A DNA stretch of 13,083 nt from Dictyocoela muelleri (taxonomy: Eukaryota; Microsporidia): contig SDVU01000471.1 in the NCBI GenBank assembly GCA_016256075.1, forward strand, positions 1 through 13,083, read 5' to 3'. The notes below the pieces were generated by a model that was not told the origin of the DNA, searched no databases, and was given only the letters and a program-made list of their open reading frames with translations. Positions within the stretch are counted from its first letter, which is position 1; the number at the start of each line of letters is the position of its first letter. The position numbers and the translations under genes are program-made. Of this stretch, positions 1 to 8,010 are shown in pieces.

Positions 1-110
1 AGTGACGTATTATTGGAACACCAAGAACCAAAGGTCACAGACCACAGTAGGAGACAACTCTCCGGGTTGGCAGCTATTAATTTTGTCAGCATGTAATATA
101 TATATCTCTT
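1..110 (+). mobile_element. tRNA-derived SINE, copy A (3' end only)
   Basis: This is the terminal ~105 bp of the SINE family that recurs through the window. It starts at the conserved 'gtgacgtattattgg' segment, runs through 'ggttggcagctat' and 'gtcagcatg', and ends in the family's (TA)n tail at about 95-108. The same block occurs at the 3' ends of copies B, C, D and F, and diverged in G. The window edge cuts it, so the tRNA-like head, if present, lies upstream. Confidence 0.9.
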
Positions 111-424
111 TTTTGATTGAAACTTGCCAGGAAATTGAATTTGCAAAAAAACAACTTTTCAATTTAAAGCCAGCTTGGTAATTTAAGTCTCTTTAATCCA
201 ATAACCGAAATTCTTAGACTAAATAGGTGATAACATCCCAGTTTCGAATTTTGATATTATCGGGAGGATTTGGATCTTGTTTGTGGTTTATTAACGACCT
301 AGAGACGCCCTCAGATTTATAAATCTCAGTTAATACGCGCCACAGTTTGATAGAATAAGGTGTGTTTGATTTTTTTTTGAATTTACCTTTCAACTCACAA
401 ATAGAATCAGTTGAAAACAAAATA
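111..424. other. AT-rich stretch upstream of the Merlin remnant
   Basis: I see no gene here. The distal part may include the 5' untranslated end of the Merlin element. A weak candidate inverted repeat, 'cgccctcagatttataa' near 306-322, resembles the reverse complement of 1293-1309. Target-site duplications were not seen, so I do not fix the element boundary. The open frame on the minus strand across 214-525 is antisense to the transposase and has no family character. Confidence 0.4.
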
Positions 425-1245
425 ATGGTTAAAATGAAAGAAATTATCACTGATTTACTAAATAAAAAATGTTTTAAATGTGATTTTGAAATTGCTTGGC
501 ATTCGAAAAAGAAATATACAGTCATTTGTCGCTGGAAATATTGCCGAGCTATTCGTTCTCCCTTTGAGAATACATCATTTAAGGAGAATATGGACTATAA
601 TATCAAATGCCTGATTGCTTATTATATGTTTTTACAAGGTTCGAGTGTTAGAGATTTCAATCTATGGACCGAATGAGTTTGTCACACAGTTTATAGGACC
701 CTTAAAAAACGGAAATCTTTTGATATTTTACAAAAATATCACACAAATTTTCAACCGATATGAGGCAAAGGTTTAATAGTTGAGGTCGATGAATCGAAAT
801 TTGGCAGAAAAAAATATCATCGCGGCCATCGAGTTATGGTGTGTAAGGCATTGGAGTTGTTAAATTATTATAATAGAGGAATTATTTGAAGGCCTGTGAA
901 GAAAGAAGCTCAGAAGTATTAATTTATTTCCTTAAAAAATTTGTTAATCACGACTCAATTATATATTGTGACTTCTGAGGAGGCTATTCAAGAGTGAAGG
1001 ATGCATTTAGAGAGCATCTAACAGTAAACCAGAAAAAGAGTTTGTTGACGATAGTACAGGTGCTCATATCAACACAATTGAAGGTTTCTGGTCTGGTATT
1101 AAAAAGTAAATACATTACTGTTACAGGGTGAAAAGCCTAATTAATATATATTTACTTCGCTTTATGTTAAATCGAAATGAAAATGAAAATGCCTTTGATT
1201 ATTTAATAAAATTAATTATTTACTATTTTTTTATTTTATTTTTTT
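425..1245 (+). pseudogene. Merlin (IS1016/ISXO2-like DDE) transposase, decayed
   Basis: Merlin transposases are DDE cut-and-paste enzymes related to bacterial IS1016/IS1595. The first in-frame ATG is at 425; the frame is open further upstream but only from GTG. A zinc ribbon is visible early (C16-x2-C19 and C35-x4-C40 from that ATG). The catalytic block follows: 'VEVDESKFGRKKYHRGHRV' at about 779-835 carries the first Asp. 'SIIYCDF' (about 957-977) carries the second, with a stop at the usual Trp of the 'DCW' motif. 'DDSTGAHINTIEGFW' at about 1047-1091 is the third catalytic block. A plausible C-terminal tail, 'YLLRFMLNRNENENAF', lies at about 1150-1197. Breaks include TGA stops at 674, 761 and 976. 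At least two frameshifts fall between 840 and 900, one near 1045 and one near 1105. The gene is dead, but motif order and spacing leave little doubt about the family. Confidence 0.9.
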
Positions 1246-1584
1246 CTGTATAATCGACAGAAAAGTAAATTACAAAAAATTGCCGCCATCATATTATAAA
1301 ACTGAGGCGAGCGAAATCCATTAATCTCTTTTGATAATAGTAAAAAATATATTTCTTCTTTAAATTTACCTTAAAATTGCGAGATAAAACTATATATAAA
1401 ACTAATATTTGAAATGCAGTAATATATAAACATTTAATAATCTGGTAATTCACCCAAAATTTGGTATCTCTATATGTTAAAAGGCTTTTAATATTAGTTA
1501 TACATCGATTTATCTATATTTTATGATTTTTTTAAATAAGAAACATAGTATATGCTATTACCAATTAAGTTTTATAAATTTGAT
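1246..1584. other. AT-rich spacer between Merlin remnant and MULE-1
   Basis: No coding similarity is visible. A short dyad, 'ttttctgt...acagaaaa' at about 1243-1264, sits just past the Merlin coding remnant and could be part of that element's 3' end. Otherwise I see nothing in this stretch. Confidence 0.5.
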
Positions 1585-1593
1585 GGTTTATAA

Positions 1594-1628
1594 GGTTTAG
1601 TCTCTCCGGGCCGAATTTTCACTGGGCC
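1594..1628 (+). repeat. MULE-1 left terminal inverted repeat
   Basis: The repeat begins 'ggtttagtctctccgggccg' and ends in 'aattttcactgggcc'. It contains two copies of a C-rich word (cgggcc and tgggcc) separated by 'gaattttcac', so it looks bipartite. This may reflect paired transposase binding sites. The 9-bp duplication lies just outside, at 1585-1593. Confidence 0.88.
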
Positions 1629-1791
1629 GAAATATTTTAATTTTTTGCCACCCATAAAAAAAATTTAAAATTAAAAAAATAAAAATTAAATATTTAATTT
1701 ATTGCATTTTTTAAACCATGTAATAACTGTTAAATATCAATGATTCCATTATGGTATCTATTTAGTAATAATACTATTTTCTTATCTTGAT

Positions 1792-3082
1792 CTAAATTTT
1801 TTTTTTTCGCTTTTTCACTTCAGATCCGTAAAAAAGTCTTAACAATCCAAAATCATTGTCTTGTTGTATATCAATTATTTTTTGAACAATTTCATAAAAA
1901 TTCTGATTGTTTTCATTAATTGATCTATTTAGTTTAGAATTAAATCATTCCACCGCATTATTTTTTCGACCTCTAATGACACAATATTGCGACCCGATTA
2001 ATCTTTGAAATACTGGCCTGTTATTCGAAATCCAAATATGATCAACATATGTAAAAAACTCATTTGTTTTTTCAGTAAATATTGTTCTTCTCTGTAATAT
2101 GTAATTCTAACACGAATCAATGGTATCTAAGGGGACCAATGCCGAGGAAAAAATAAGTTCTACGGATTCTCTAAAGTTATGATAATTGTTAAACAAATTT
2201 CTTAGTCCTAAAATATTTATCATTCTCCATAATGCTTGGCCAAAATGAAATAAACACCTAAATATTCTTGTGTTCGAAAAACTTCTTGTGATCACATTGA
2301 AAGCTGCTAATTCAAAATCTATTTGAATTTTTTTTTGTATTAATAAATATGTTATATCGACTAATGCTGGATATAATTCCATCAAACATTTTCATATAAG
2401 CGGATGTTTTTTTATCTTGTAAAAAAATTATATATTATGGGGAAATATCGCCCGTCAAAATCTGCATATATTATGTATAATTGGAAAAAATTATTCGATG
2501 AACACTTGAAAGTTCTATCCATAATTAATACGAGATTAACATTTCTCTAAAAAAAATCTAATAAAATCAATATTTCCTAAAATAATATTTTCTCTGTCAT
2601 TTATTTAAATAAAGAAGCATGTTATTTCCGTTTGGCAAATTAAATTTTAGAAAAATCAAGTGAAAGATTACTAAGGAAAGTAGATGGCTAATTTTTGGCA
2701 ATTAATCTATATATATAACTTTTAATATTATCAAATGATGGAAACAAACTGTTTATATTGGAATTCGAATCATGAAATAAAGATAGATCGCGTTTACTTT
2801 GATTATAAACTTCAACGGCAGAAATATGAGGGAATTGTATTAGTTTTGATTTAAATATTTCTTTAATTTTGAGATTTATTATTTCAATTTCATTATATGG
2901 ATGATTATAAATTTCGGAATTAAAAGTTAAAACACCGTCTAAATATTTACGATTAATATGACAAGCTTTGTTTGAACACGTCCAATATAATGTTCCATTT
3001 TTTGTTTATTTATTGTGAAGATATAATCATTTATTGCAGGAATGTAATTACTATATTTCTATTTTATCCAAACTATTTTCAT
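1792..3082 (-). pseudogene. MULE-1 transposase (FLYWCH finger plus MULE DDE domain), decayed
   Basis: Mutator-like transposases use an RNase H-fold DDE core, often after a FLYWCH zinc finger. The minus-strand ATG at 3082-3080 leads into the finger: 'YWTCSNKACHINRKY' at about 2936-2985, then 'NHPYNEIE' for the His pair. 'MDRTFKCSSNNFFQLY' at about 2480-2530 is the first catalytic block, with DRT in place of the usual DGT. 'IDFELAAFNVI' and 'FHFGQALWR' at about 2225-2325 are the second Asp block and the following conserved helix. 'RGRKNNAVE' near 1950-1976 precedes the third region, with TGA where a Trp is usual (just after 'AVE'). Translation ends near 1792. A stop lies in the first ten codons, another at about 2108, and frameshifts fall at homopolymers near 2330 and 2420. 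The order of domains matches an ordinary autonomous MULE. Confidence 0.9.
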
Positions 3083-3116
3083 ATTTTTTTAGCGGTGTAA
3101 AAAAAAATAAAAATTT

Positions 3117-3151
3117 GGCCCAGTGAAAATTCAGCCCAGTGAGAAGTTACC
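3117..3151 (-). repeat. MULE-1 right terminal inverted repeat
   Basis: Read on the minus strand it begins 'ggtaacttctcactgggctg' and continues into the same 15-base inner block as the left end. It shares the bipartite layout. The second 9-bp duplication copy follows at 3152-3160. Confidence 0.88.
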
Positions 3152-3160
3152 GGTTTATAA

Positions 3161-3318
3161 GTCGTTTGTGAACCTTTTTTGCTATATTTAAATTAAGTAT
3201 TCTAAAAATACCCCGTGCTGAATCACAAAACAACTCCCCGCACAAAATGACCCATTTAAGTTAAACATAAAAATTTAAAAAAAAATTTGTAACTATAAAT
3301 TTTTATTAATAGTCACGC
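3161..3318. other. AT-rich spacer upstream of SINE copy B
   Basis: No gene or known repeat is visible. The missing tRNA-like 5' head of SINE copy B should lie here and does not, so copy B is 5'-truncated or was broken by rearrangement. Confidence 0.4.
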
Positions 3319-3735
3319 ATCGGTTCGAATCACGCTGACGTCACTCTTTAATAAATAATGAGGGAATGTCATTAAGCGGTCATAACTATATAATTATAGT
3401 ATAATATACAGTTGTTCTAGTGTGGTATAGCTGATTAAGGCTTGGTCTAATATGACAATGAAGCAGAAGGGACTCTCCTAGGTGTGGGGATGAGTGCGGC
3501 GACGCTTCTCGGCAAAAAGTAATGAAAAATTAAAATTCATGAAAAAGCTACTAATTACCTGTATTCTGCTGAGTCATTGATAAAACGAAAATCGCGTATA
3601 CAGCTGGGCTTCCGGGTAGCTTAGGAAGTGACGTATTAATGGAACACCAGGAACCAAAGGTCTAAAGACTATGGTTGGAGACAACTCTCGGGTTGGCAGC
3701 TATGGATGTTGTCAGCATGTAATATATATATATAT
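3319..3735 (+). mobile_element. tRNA-derived SINE, copy B (5'-truncated)
   Basis: The copy begins at the B box (3322-3331, 'ggttcgaatc') and is then collinear with copies C, D and F to the tail. Conserved blocks in order are 'tctttaataaataatgag', 'cattaagcggtca', 'gtggtatagctgattaag', 'gggactctcctaggtgtgg', 'gtcattgataaaacgaaaat' and 'cagctgggcttc'. It ends in (TA)n at about 3719-3735. The A-box half is absent. It is one of the least diverged copies in its body and lies in the same orientation as C and D. Confidence 0.92.
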
Positions 3736-3737
3736 GT

Positions 3738-3762
3738 GTTAACCACTCGACTAAAGTATCCA
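3738..3762 (-). repeat. possible antisense tRNA-like head scrap
   Basis: Read on the minus strand this is 'actttagtcgagtggttaac', which resembles a pol III A box and the first bases of the SINE head. It directly follows the tail of copy B and is not followed by a B box. It could be a head scrap of this or another SINE family, or chance. Confidence 0.3.
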
Positions 3763-3772
3763 ATTAAAATTT

Positions 3773-3812
3773 TCAAATAAATAAATAAATAAATATAAAT
3801 ATATATATATAA
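3773..3812. repeat. (AAAT)n / (AT)n microsatellite
   Basis: About five AAAT units pass into a pure AT run immediately before SINE copy C. Simple repeats of this kind are common at SINE and LINE tails and targets. Confidence 0.85.
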
Positions 3813-3839
3813 GAACTTGTATTAAATTTTATGGCCAGA

Positions 3840-3892
3840 TAGCCCAGTGGTTAACACTCGGAATGAAAACTTAAGTATCGAGGTTCGAATCT
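3840..3892 (+). promoter_or_regulatory. Internal pol III promoter (A and B boxes) of SINE copy C
   Basis: The A box is 'tagcccagtgg' at 3840-3850. The B box is 'ggttcgaatct' at 3882-3892. Sequence and ~31-bp spacing match the internal promoter of eukaryotic tRNA genes, and copies F and H show the same pair. The tRNA-like fold is imperfect, and the sequence runs on into the SINE body, so this is a SINE head and not a tRNA gene. Confidence 0.85.
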
Positions 3893-3980
3893 CCCTGACG
3901 TTACTCTTTAACAAATAATGAGAGTATGACATTAAGCGGGTAATAACTATAGAAATATAGTAGTAATATACAAATGTTCC

Positions 3981-4143
3981 GGATCAGTCCCATTATTTTT
4001 CCCCAGGGGAAAAAATGAGACAAATTAAAATTTATTATTATTTTTATCTTATTTTAATACAAAAGTTATTATTATTAACCCCTATCGGGGAGGGGAATGG
4101 GACTGATCGCCTCGATGGGGAAAAAATTGGACTGATCTGATAA
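3981..4143. mobile_element. Small MITE inserted in SINE copy C
   Basis: This ~163-bp block is absent from the other SINE copies at the same point. Its left end, 'ggatcagtcccattattttt', is inverted against the right end 'ttggactgatct' (4128-4139), preceded by a G-run and A-run that pair with 'tttttcccc'. A second inverted copy, 'gggaatgggactgatcg', lies just inside at about 4093-4108, so the right terminus is doubled. 'tcc' occurs on both sides (3978-3980 and 4144-4146), consistent with a 3-bp target duplication. It has no coding capacity and must depend on a transposase encoded elsewhere. Confidence 0.8.
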
Positions 4144-4466
4144 TCCAGCGTGGTATAGCTGATTAAGACTTGGTCTAATATGACAAAAAAGCATAAGGGA
4201 CTCTCCTAGGTGTAAGGGTGAGTGCGGCGACGCATCTCGGTAAAATAAGTAGTGAAAAAAATAAAAATTCATGAAATGCCACTAACTACCTGTATCCTGC
4301 TGAGTAATTGATAAAACGAAAATCGCGTTATAGCTGGACTTCTGGGTAGCTTAGAAAGTGAAGCATTATTGGAACACCGGGAACCAAAGGTCTAAATACT
4401 ATGGTTGACAACAACTCTCCGGGTTTGCAGCTATAGATGTTCTCAGCATGTAATATATATAATATA

Positions 4467-5115
4467 CTTTAGGAAACAAAACAAATATTTCTGATAAATT
4501 CAATTGCTAAACTTAAAAAAATAATCTTGTCTCTAACAGATAAAATTTCAAAAAATGTTGTGAAAAACCTAGATAATATTTTCTAAAAAATATAAGGACT
4601 TAATCGGAAAGAAACCTTGATTTACAATTTTTTTGCTTAATGAAATTTATAGTAGCAAATATTTTTTTTTCTTTCGCCCACAACTAATGACGTAGACAAG
4701 ATTTTCAGCAAAATTAAGAGGGTTACAAATGATTTATTTTGATTATGTCTGTTTAAACTAAGAAATGCTATTTACTCTGTGTTAAAATAAAATTAAGTTG
4801 TTTGAAATTTATTATTATTTATAATCATCGACTTAAAAACTACAAATTTCTATGACTATTTCGTTATTGTAACTTTTAAATAGAAAATTCCAATTTTTTT
4901 GTTACATAAATTTCTAGTGGAAACCCTTGATATTTTAGCGAAAAATGGATAATTTAAAGAGACCCCGATATTAAAATGTAAAAAAAATGTTTTGATAAAA
5001 GAGAAAATTTTGGAGCAGAAATAACGGTTGTTTTCAGACCCTAATAATAAAATTCAAATTAATTAAAAAAAAAGAAAAAAATATATTTCATATTTAATCA
5101 ACTTTCCCATACTCA
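4467..5115. other. 650-bp AT-rich interval between SINE copies C and D
   Basis: I found no recognisable domain, tRNA, terminal repeat or family resemblance on either strand. Reading frames close quickly. It is probably old non-coding or decayed repeat sequence. Confidence 0.5.
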
Positions 5116-5587
5116 TGGGCCAGAAGCTCGGTTGTTAACACTCTTGAATGTAAAATTTAAGTATCGTGTTTGAATCCCGCTGACTTCACTCTTTAATAAA
5201 TAATGAGGAAATGACATTAAGCGGTCAATAACTATAGAAATATAGTATTAATATACAGTTGTTCCAGTGTGGTATAGCTGATTAAGACTTGATCTAATAT
5301 GACAATGAAGCAGAAGAGACTCTCCTAGGTGTGGGGATGAGTGCGGAGACGCATCTCGGCAAAAAGTAGATATAAATAAAATATCATGAAAAAGCCTCTA
5401 ATTACTTATATCCTGCCGAGTCATTGATAAAACGAAAATCGCGTATGCAGCTGGGCTTCTGGGTAGCTTAGGAAATGACGTATTATTGAAACCAGATCCA
5501 AAGGTCATAAGAGTATGGTTGGAGATAATATTCGAGTTGGCAGCTATGGATTTTGTCAGCATGTAATATATATATGTAATATATATT
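5116..5587 (+). mobile_element. tRNA-derived SINE, copy D (full length)
   Basis: The head 'gggccagaagctcggttgtt' has a degenerate A box. The B box is 'gtttgaatccc' at 5168-5178. The complete body is about 455 bp before the tail, and the tail 'gtaatatatatat' is partly duplicated up to about 5587. Scattered substitutions make it slightly more diverged than copy B. Its 3' end abuts an integrase-tail fossil. Confidence 0.93.
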
Positions 5588-5589
5588 CT

Positions 5590-5823
5590 AAATTTAGTTA
5601 GAGAAAATGCGCGTGAATCTACAGATAGAGCAACATCTAGAATGGTAAAAAGAAGTATGTGGCGAAATGATTATCTCGCGTTTCAATTAGGATCCAAAGT
5701 GCTCATAAGACCGGATCTAAACAACAATGAACATACTAGACGCCGAGGATTAAATGAACATTTGGATACAAACATCTACATTGTATATGAAATACTTCAG
5801 TTTAACCGAGTACGGATAAAATA
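5590..5823 (+). pseudogene. Integrase C-terminal tail fossil (KRBA2/Ginger-like or LTR-type)
   Basis: A short stretch ending in a 60-codon open frame at 5642-5824 reads like the tail of a DDE integrase. It has a basic helix with 'RATSRMVKRSM', then an SH3-like strand set with 'FQLGSKVLIRPDLNNN' and a paired-Arg 'TRRRGL'. This pattern is seen in integrases annotated as KRAB-A domain-containing protein 2-like, in Ginger elements and in LTR retroelements. No catalytic core, LTR or other gene of the element is present, so it is a small, broken relic. Its upstream side ends at the tail of SINE copy D. Confidence 0.55.
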
Positions 5824-5825
5824 GG

Positions 5826-6248
5826 AAAGAAACAATTTAGTGATATTGGGCATAGATACAACGAGATTAAGAATTTTTCGGTATAAATAAACTTATTGGG
5901 GTTTTCTAGTTTTTTTTTCATATATTTATTCCCCCCGAAAATGTTTTTACCTACAAAAACATATAAAAAGTTTTTCTTGTTAACCCCTCCCAAAAATGCA
6001 AATTTACTAATAATTAAAATTACAGTAATTTATTTTTTGAGAAATTATAGGTAAGCGCTGGCGTGGGTATGCTCCGGCCTGTCACAATTAATATCAGTAA
6101 ATATATTTATTATGTGTTTATTTTCCTAGAGATTAAAATGAATTGGATTAACAATAAACCAGTGGGTTCAACACCCTTTGTCAACGAAAATTTAATAAAA
6201 TTTCATAAAATAAAATTAATAAAAATCAATATTATATATGTTATATTG
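5826..6248. other. AT-rich interval with no recognised gene
   Basis: It contains short dyads such as 'gtgggttcaacaccc' near 6161-6175, and one locally GC-richer patch, 'gcgctggcgtgggtatgctc' near 6055-6074. That patch may be the end of an unrecognised element. The open frame at 6063-6302 runs into the palindrome and has no family resemblance, so I do not call it. Confidence 0.4.
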
Positions 6249-6581
6249 GTTCTTACCGAGCCACCAGCTTCCATAAAAAACAACAAAGTCTCATTCCTTT
6301 GAGCTTACAACATGATTCTTATTTGAAATAGCTCAAAATCACGAGATAAGTTTAAATTGAAAGAATTATATCATAAGAAGATTTTATGAAGGGTTTCCAA
6401 AAATTGTCGCTTTGCGACAATTTTTGGAAACCCTTCATAAAATCTTCTTATGATATAATTCTTTCATATTTAAACTTATCTCGTGATTTTGAGCTTATTT
6501 CAAATAATCATCATGTTGTAAGCTCAAAGGAATGAGACTTTGCTGTTTTTTAGGGGGAGGGGCTGGTGGACCGGTAAGAAC
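6249..6581. mobile_element. Foldback element 1: 333-bp near-perfect palindrome
   Basis: Two arms of about 165 bp are reverse complements of each other around a 3-base loop at 6411-6413 ('gtcgctttgcgac'). About the inner 55 bp on each side are identical. The outer parts differ at roughly a dozen positions, including small indels near the ends. The arms end in 'gttcttaccg...' and '...cggtaagaac'. There is no coding capacity and no clear target duplication. The layout fits a foldback or MITE-type DNA element, or an inverted duplication. Arm divergence argues against a pure assembly artefact. Confidence 0.85.
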
Positions 6582-6587
6582 AAATCT

Positions 6588-6694
6588 ATAAAAAGCCTTG
6601 AATTACCGGTATCCTCCTGTGTCATTAATAAAACTAAAATCGTATCTACAGCTGGGCTTCAATTGCTTAAAAGTGACTTATTATTAAAAGCTAT
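6588..6694 (+). mobile_element. tRNA-derived SINE, copy E (internal fragment)
   Basis: The fragment carries diverged family blocks: 'aaaaagccttgaattaccgg', 'tcctcctgtgtcattaataa', 'acagctgggcttc' and 'aagtgacttattatt'. Head and tail are both missing. It lies between the two foldback elements and is the most decayed SINE piece of its size here. Confidence 0.8.
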
Positions 6695-6728
6695 CCATCT
6701 TTCGCCATTTTGAGGCGTAAAGATAGAT
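6691..6728. repeat. Short hairpin abutting foldback element 2
   Basis: Arms 'ctatccatctttcgcc' and 'ggcgtaaagatagat' pair almost completely around 'attttga'. It could be the scar of another small inverted-repeat element or an extension of its neighbour. Confidence 0.5.
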
Positions 6729-7054
6729 TTTGGTTCTTCAGCGGGTTAAGCGCTTTGTCTGATTTTCAATAAATCGATATCCATAAGAGTAAATAAAAAA
6801 TCTTATTTAAAATAAGCGTAAAATTTTGTTTTTATTCAGATATAATAACATATTTTTTCCGACTATATATGGAAGTTTTAAAAAATTCATTAAGTGGAAA
6901 TTTTTTAAAACGTCACAAAATAGTTGGGAAAATTATGTGATATATCTAAAGAAAAACAAAATTTTACGCTTATTTTAAATAAATTTTTTATTTACTCTTA
7001 TGGATGCCGATTTACAAAAAATCAGACAAGGCGTTTAACCCCTTTGAGAACCTA
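6729..7054. mobile_element. Foldback element 2: ~326-bp inverted repeat
   Basis: The left arm starts 'ttggttcttcagcgggttaa'. The right arm, read in reverse complement, starts 'taggttctcaaaggggttaa'. Both continue through 'gtctgatttt', 'ccataagagtaaataaaaaa' and 'aataagcgtaaaattttg' to a centre near 6892, with only about 10 unpaired bases. The arms are ~160 bp and more diverged than those of foldback element 1. Apart from a shared 'ggttct' at the tips, the two sequences differ, so they are separate families. There is no coding capacity. Confidence 0.85.
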
Positions 7055-7138
7055 GTTTTTTTTGAAACATAAAATAAAACTCCATATAAATCCCGATGAA
7101 TTAAAAATCGTTCAAATAAGAGAGTATATGAAAAGGTA

Positions 7139-8010
7139 TTACATAAAGACTATTCATATCATTTATATAAGGCAGTAAATGTTGTAAAACATTGGGGTTG
7201 TATAGATAGAACCCGTAAAAGTTTCATTTATACAACATAAAATAATAATATAATTAAATTTGTATTCCACACGAAGTGAGAATCGAATTTTGGAGAATTG
7301 AAGCAATAAATAATAAAAATAAAATATATAAGAGGTAAAAAAACAAAAATAAGCCCTAGAGATATTATTTTGATAAAACAAATAAAATAGCATCGCGATT
7401 TATTTAAAGGGAATTGTCGCATGTAAATGTTTTAAATGATAAAATTAAAAATTTAGGAAAAGAATGAACAAAAAAGTTGAAAGAGATAATACCTAGTAAT
7501 ATCAAATTCACGTATAGCAACTAAATTTTTCTTAAGTTTGACAATGGCATTAATTATATCGAAAGGTATCTTATAATTACACAAAAAAACCATTTAACAT
7601 ATCTTAATAATGCAAATTATTTGTATTGTGATCTAACTTTAGAGTGCCCACGAAATTTTACTAAAATACATGTCTTTATGGCAGATATTATGAATATAAT
7701 AGTTCTTTTAGTTTATATTTTTATAGAAACAAAAAGCAAAAATTCATACAAAAAGGCTCTGAACTTTATAAAATCGAAAATTAAAAAGGAAAAGGTAAAT
7801 AAAACAACTATTGGTTTATAAAATTTCGACTTTACTGCATTGAAATATGTTTTTCCCAATTCAATTGTATATGGATTTTTTATCCATTTTAGTCAGCTTC
7901 TGTTCAGATCAATTCAACGCTGGAGATTGTGGAAGAATATAAAAAAATTTAAATGTGCGAGAATTATTCAATGAATGGTGCTTTAACCTTTGTTTAATTA
8001 CAAGAAATTG
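7139..8010 (+). pseudogene. MULE-2 transposase (FLYWCH plus MULE DDE domain), decayed
   Basis: This is a second, different Mutator-like transposase. A FLYWCH-like finger starts near 7139 ('DYSYHLYK', then 'HWGCIDRTRKSF'), where the second metal-binding Cys appears replaced by Arg. 'FLKFDNGINYIERYLI' at about 7529-7575 matches the conserved strand before the core. 'YCDLTLECPRNFTKIHVFMA' at about 7624-7683 is the first catalytic block, with the Asp kept but DGTF changed to DLTL. 'SKNSYKKALNFIKSKI' follows at about 7735-7782. 'FPNSIVYG' and 'FSQLLFRSIQRWRL' at about 7853-7924 are the helix after the second Asp, whose own segment is damaged near 7826. Stops and frameshifts are frequent. The C-terminal third is not recognisable and no terminal repeats were identified, so limits are approximate. 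Foldback element 2 lies just upstream. Confidence 0.85.

Larger units (their letters stand above)
1594..3151 (-). mobile_element. MULE-1, a complete but mutated Mutator-like DNA transposon
   Basis: This is a 1558-bp element with matched ends. The left end (1594-1628) and the reverse complement of the right end (3117-3151) align without gaps over 35 bp, with about 28 identities. The inner 15 bases, 'aattttcactgggcc', are identical. The 9-bp sequence 'ggtttataa' lies immediately outside both ends (1585-1593 and 3152-3160). That is the expected MULE target-site duplication length and fixes the boundaries exactly. Inside is one minus-strand transposase with a FLYWCH finger, and no passenger gene. 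The intact duplication and readable coding region suggest a moderately old single insertion. The transposase is broken, so movement would need help in trans. Confidence 0.92.
3832..4466 (+). mobile_element. tRNA-derived SINE, copy C (full length, interrupted by a MITE)
   Basis: This is a complete copy, with head 'tggccagatagcccagtgg', A and B boxes, the whole family body and an AT tail ending near 4466. After removing the inserted block at 3981-4143 it is about 470 bp. The sequence either side of the insert joins as in copies B and D ('...gttcc' then 'agtgtgg...'). The SINE therefore predates the insert. No clear flanking duplication was found for this copy. Confidence 0.93.

Noticed and set aside
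214-525. 103-codon minus-strand open frame.
   Set aside because: It is antisense to the Merlin transposase N-terminus, with no motif of its own.
674-1976. TGA at conserved Trp positions (Merlin 'DCW' motif at 976; MULE-1 after 'NNAVE'), hinting at a recoded genetic code with TGA as Trp.
   Set aside because: Other stops in the same pseudogenes are TAA, TAG, or TGA at non-Trp positions, and frameshifts are frequent. Ordinary decay explains all of it, and no intact gene is available to test recoding.
3832-3900. A tRNA gene at the head of SINE copy C (also copies D, F and H).
   Set aside because: A and B boxes are present, but acceptor-stem pairing fails and the sequence is the repeated head of a ~460-bp element, so it is a SINE head.
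4075-4272. 65-codon minus-strand open frame.
   Set aside because: It lies across the MITE/SINE junction in copy C and is a chance frame in repeats.
3319-5587. CRISPR-like or tandem array made of the three same-orientation repeats.
   Set aside because: The units are ~460-bp SINE copies with irregular spacing, different truncations and TA tails, and there are no short regular spacers.
6063-6302. 79-codon open frame with a hydrophobic stretch.
   Set aside because: It runs into foldback element 1, is AT-driven in composition and has no family resemblance.
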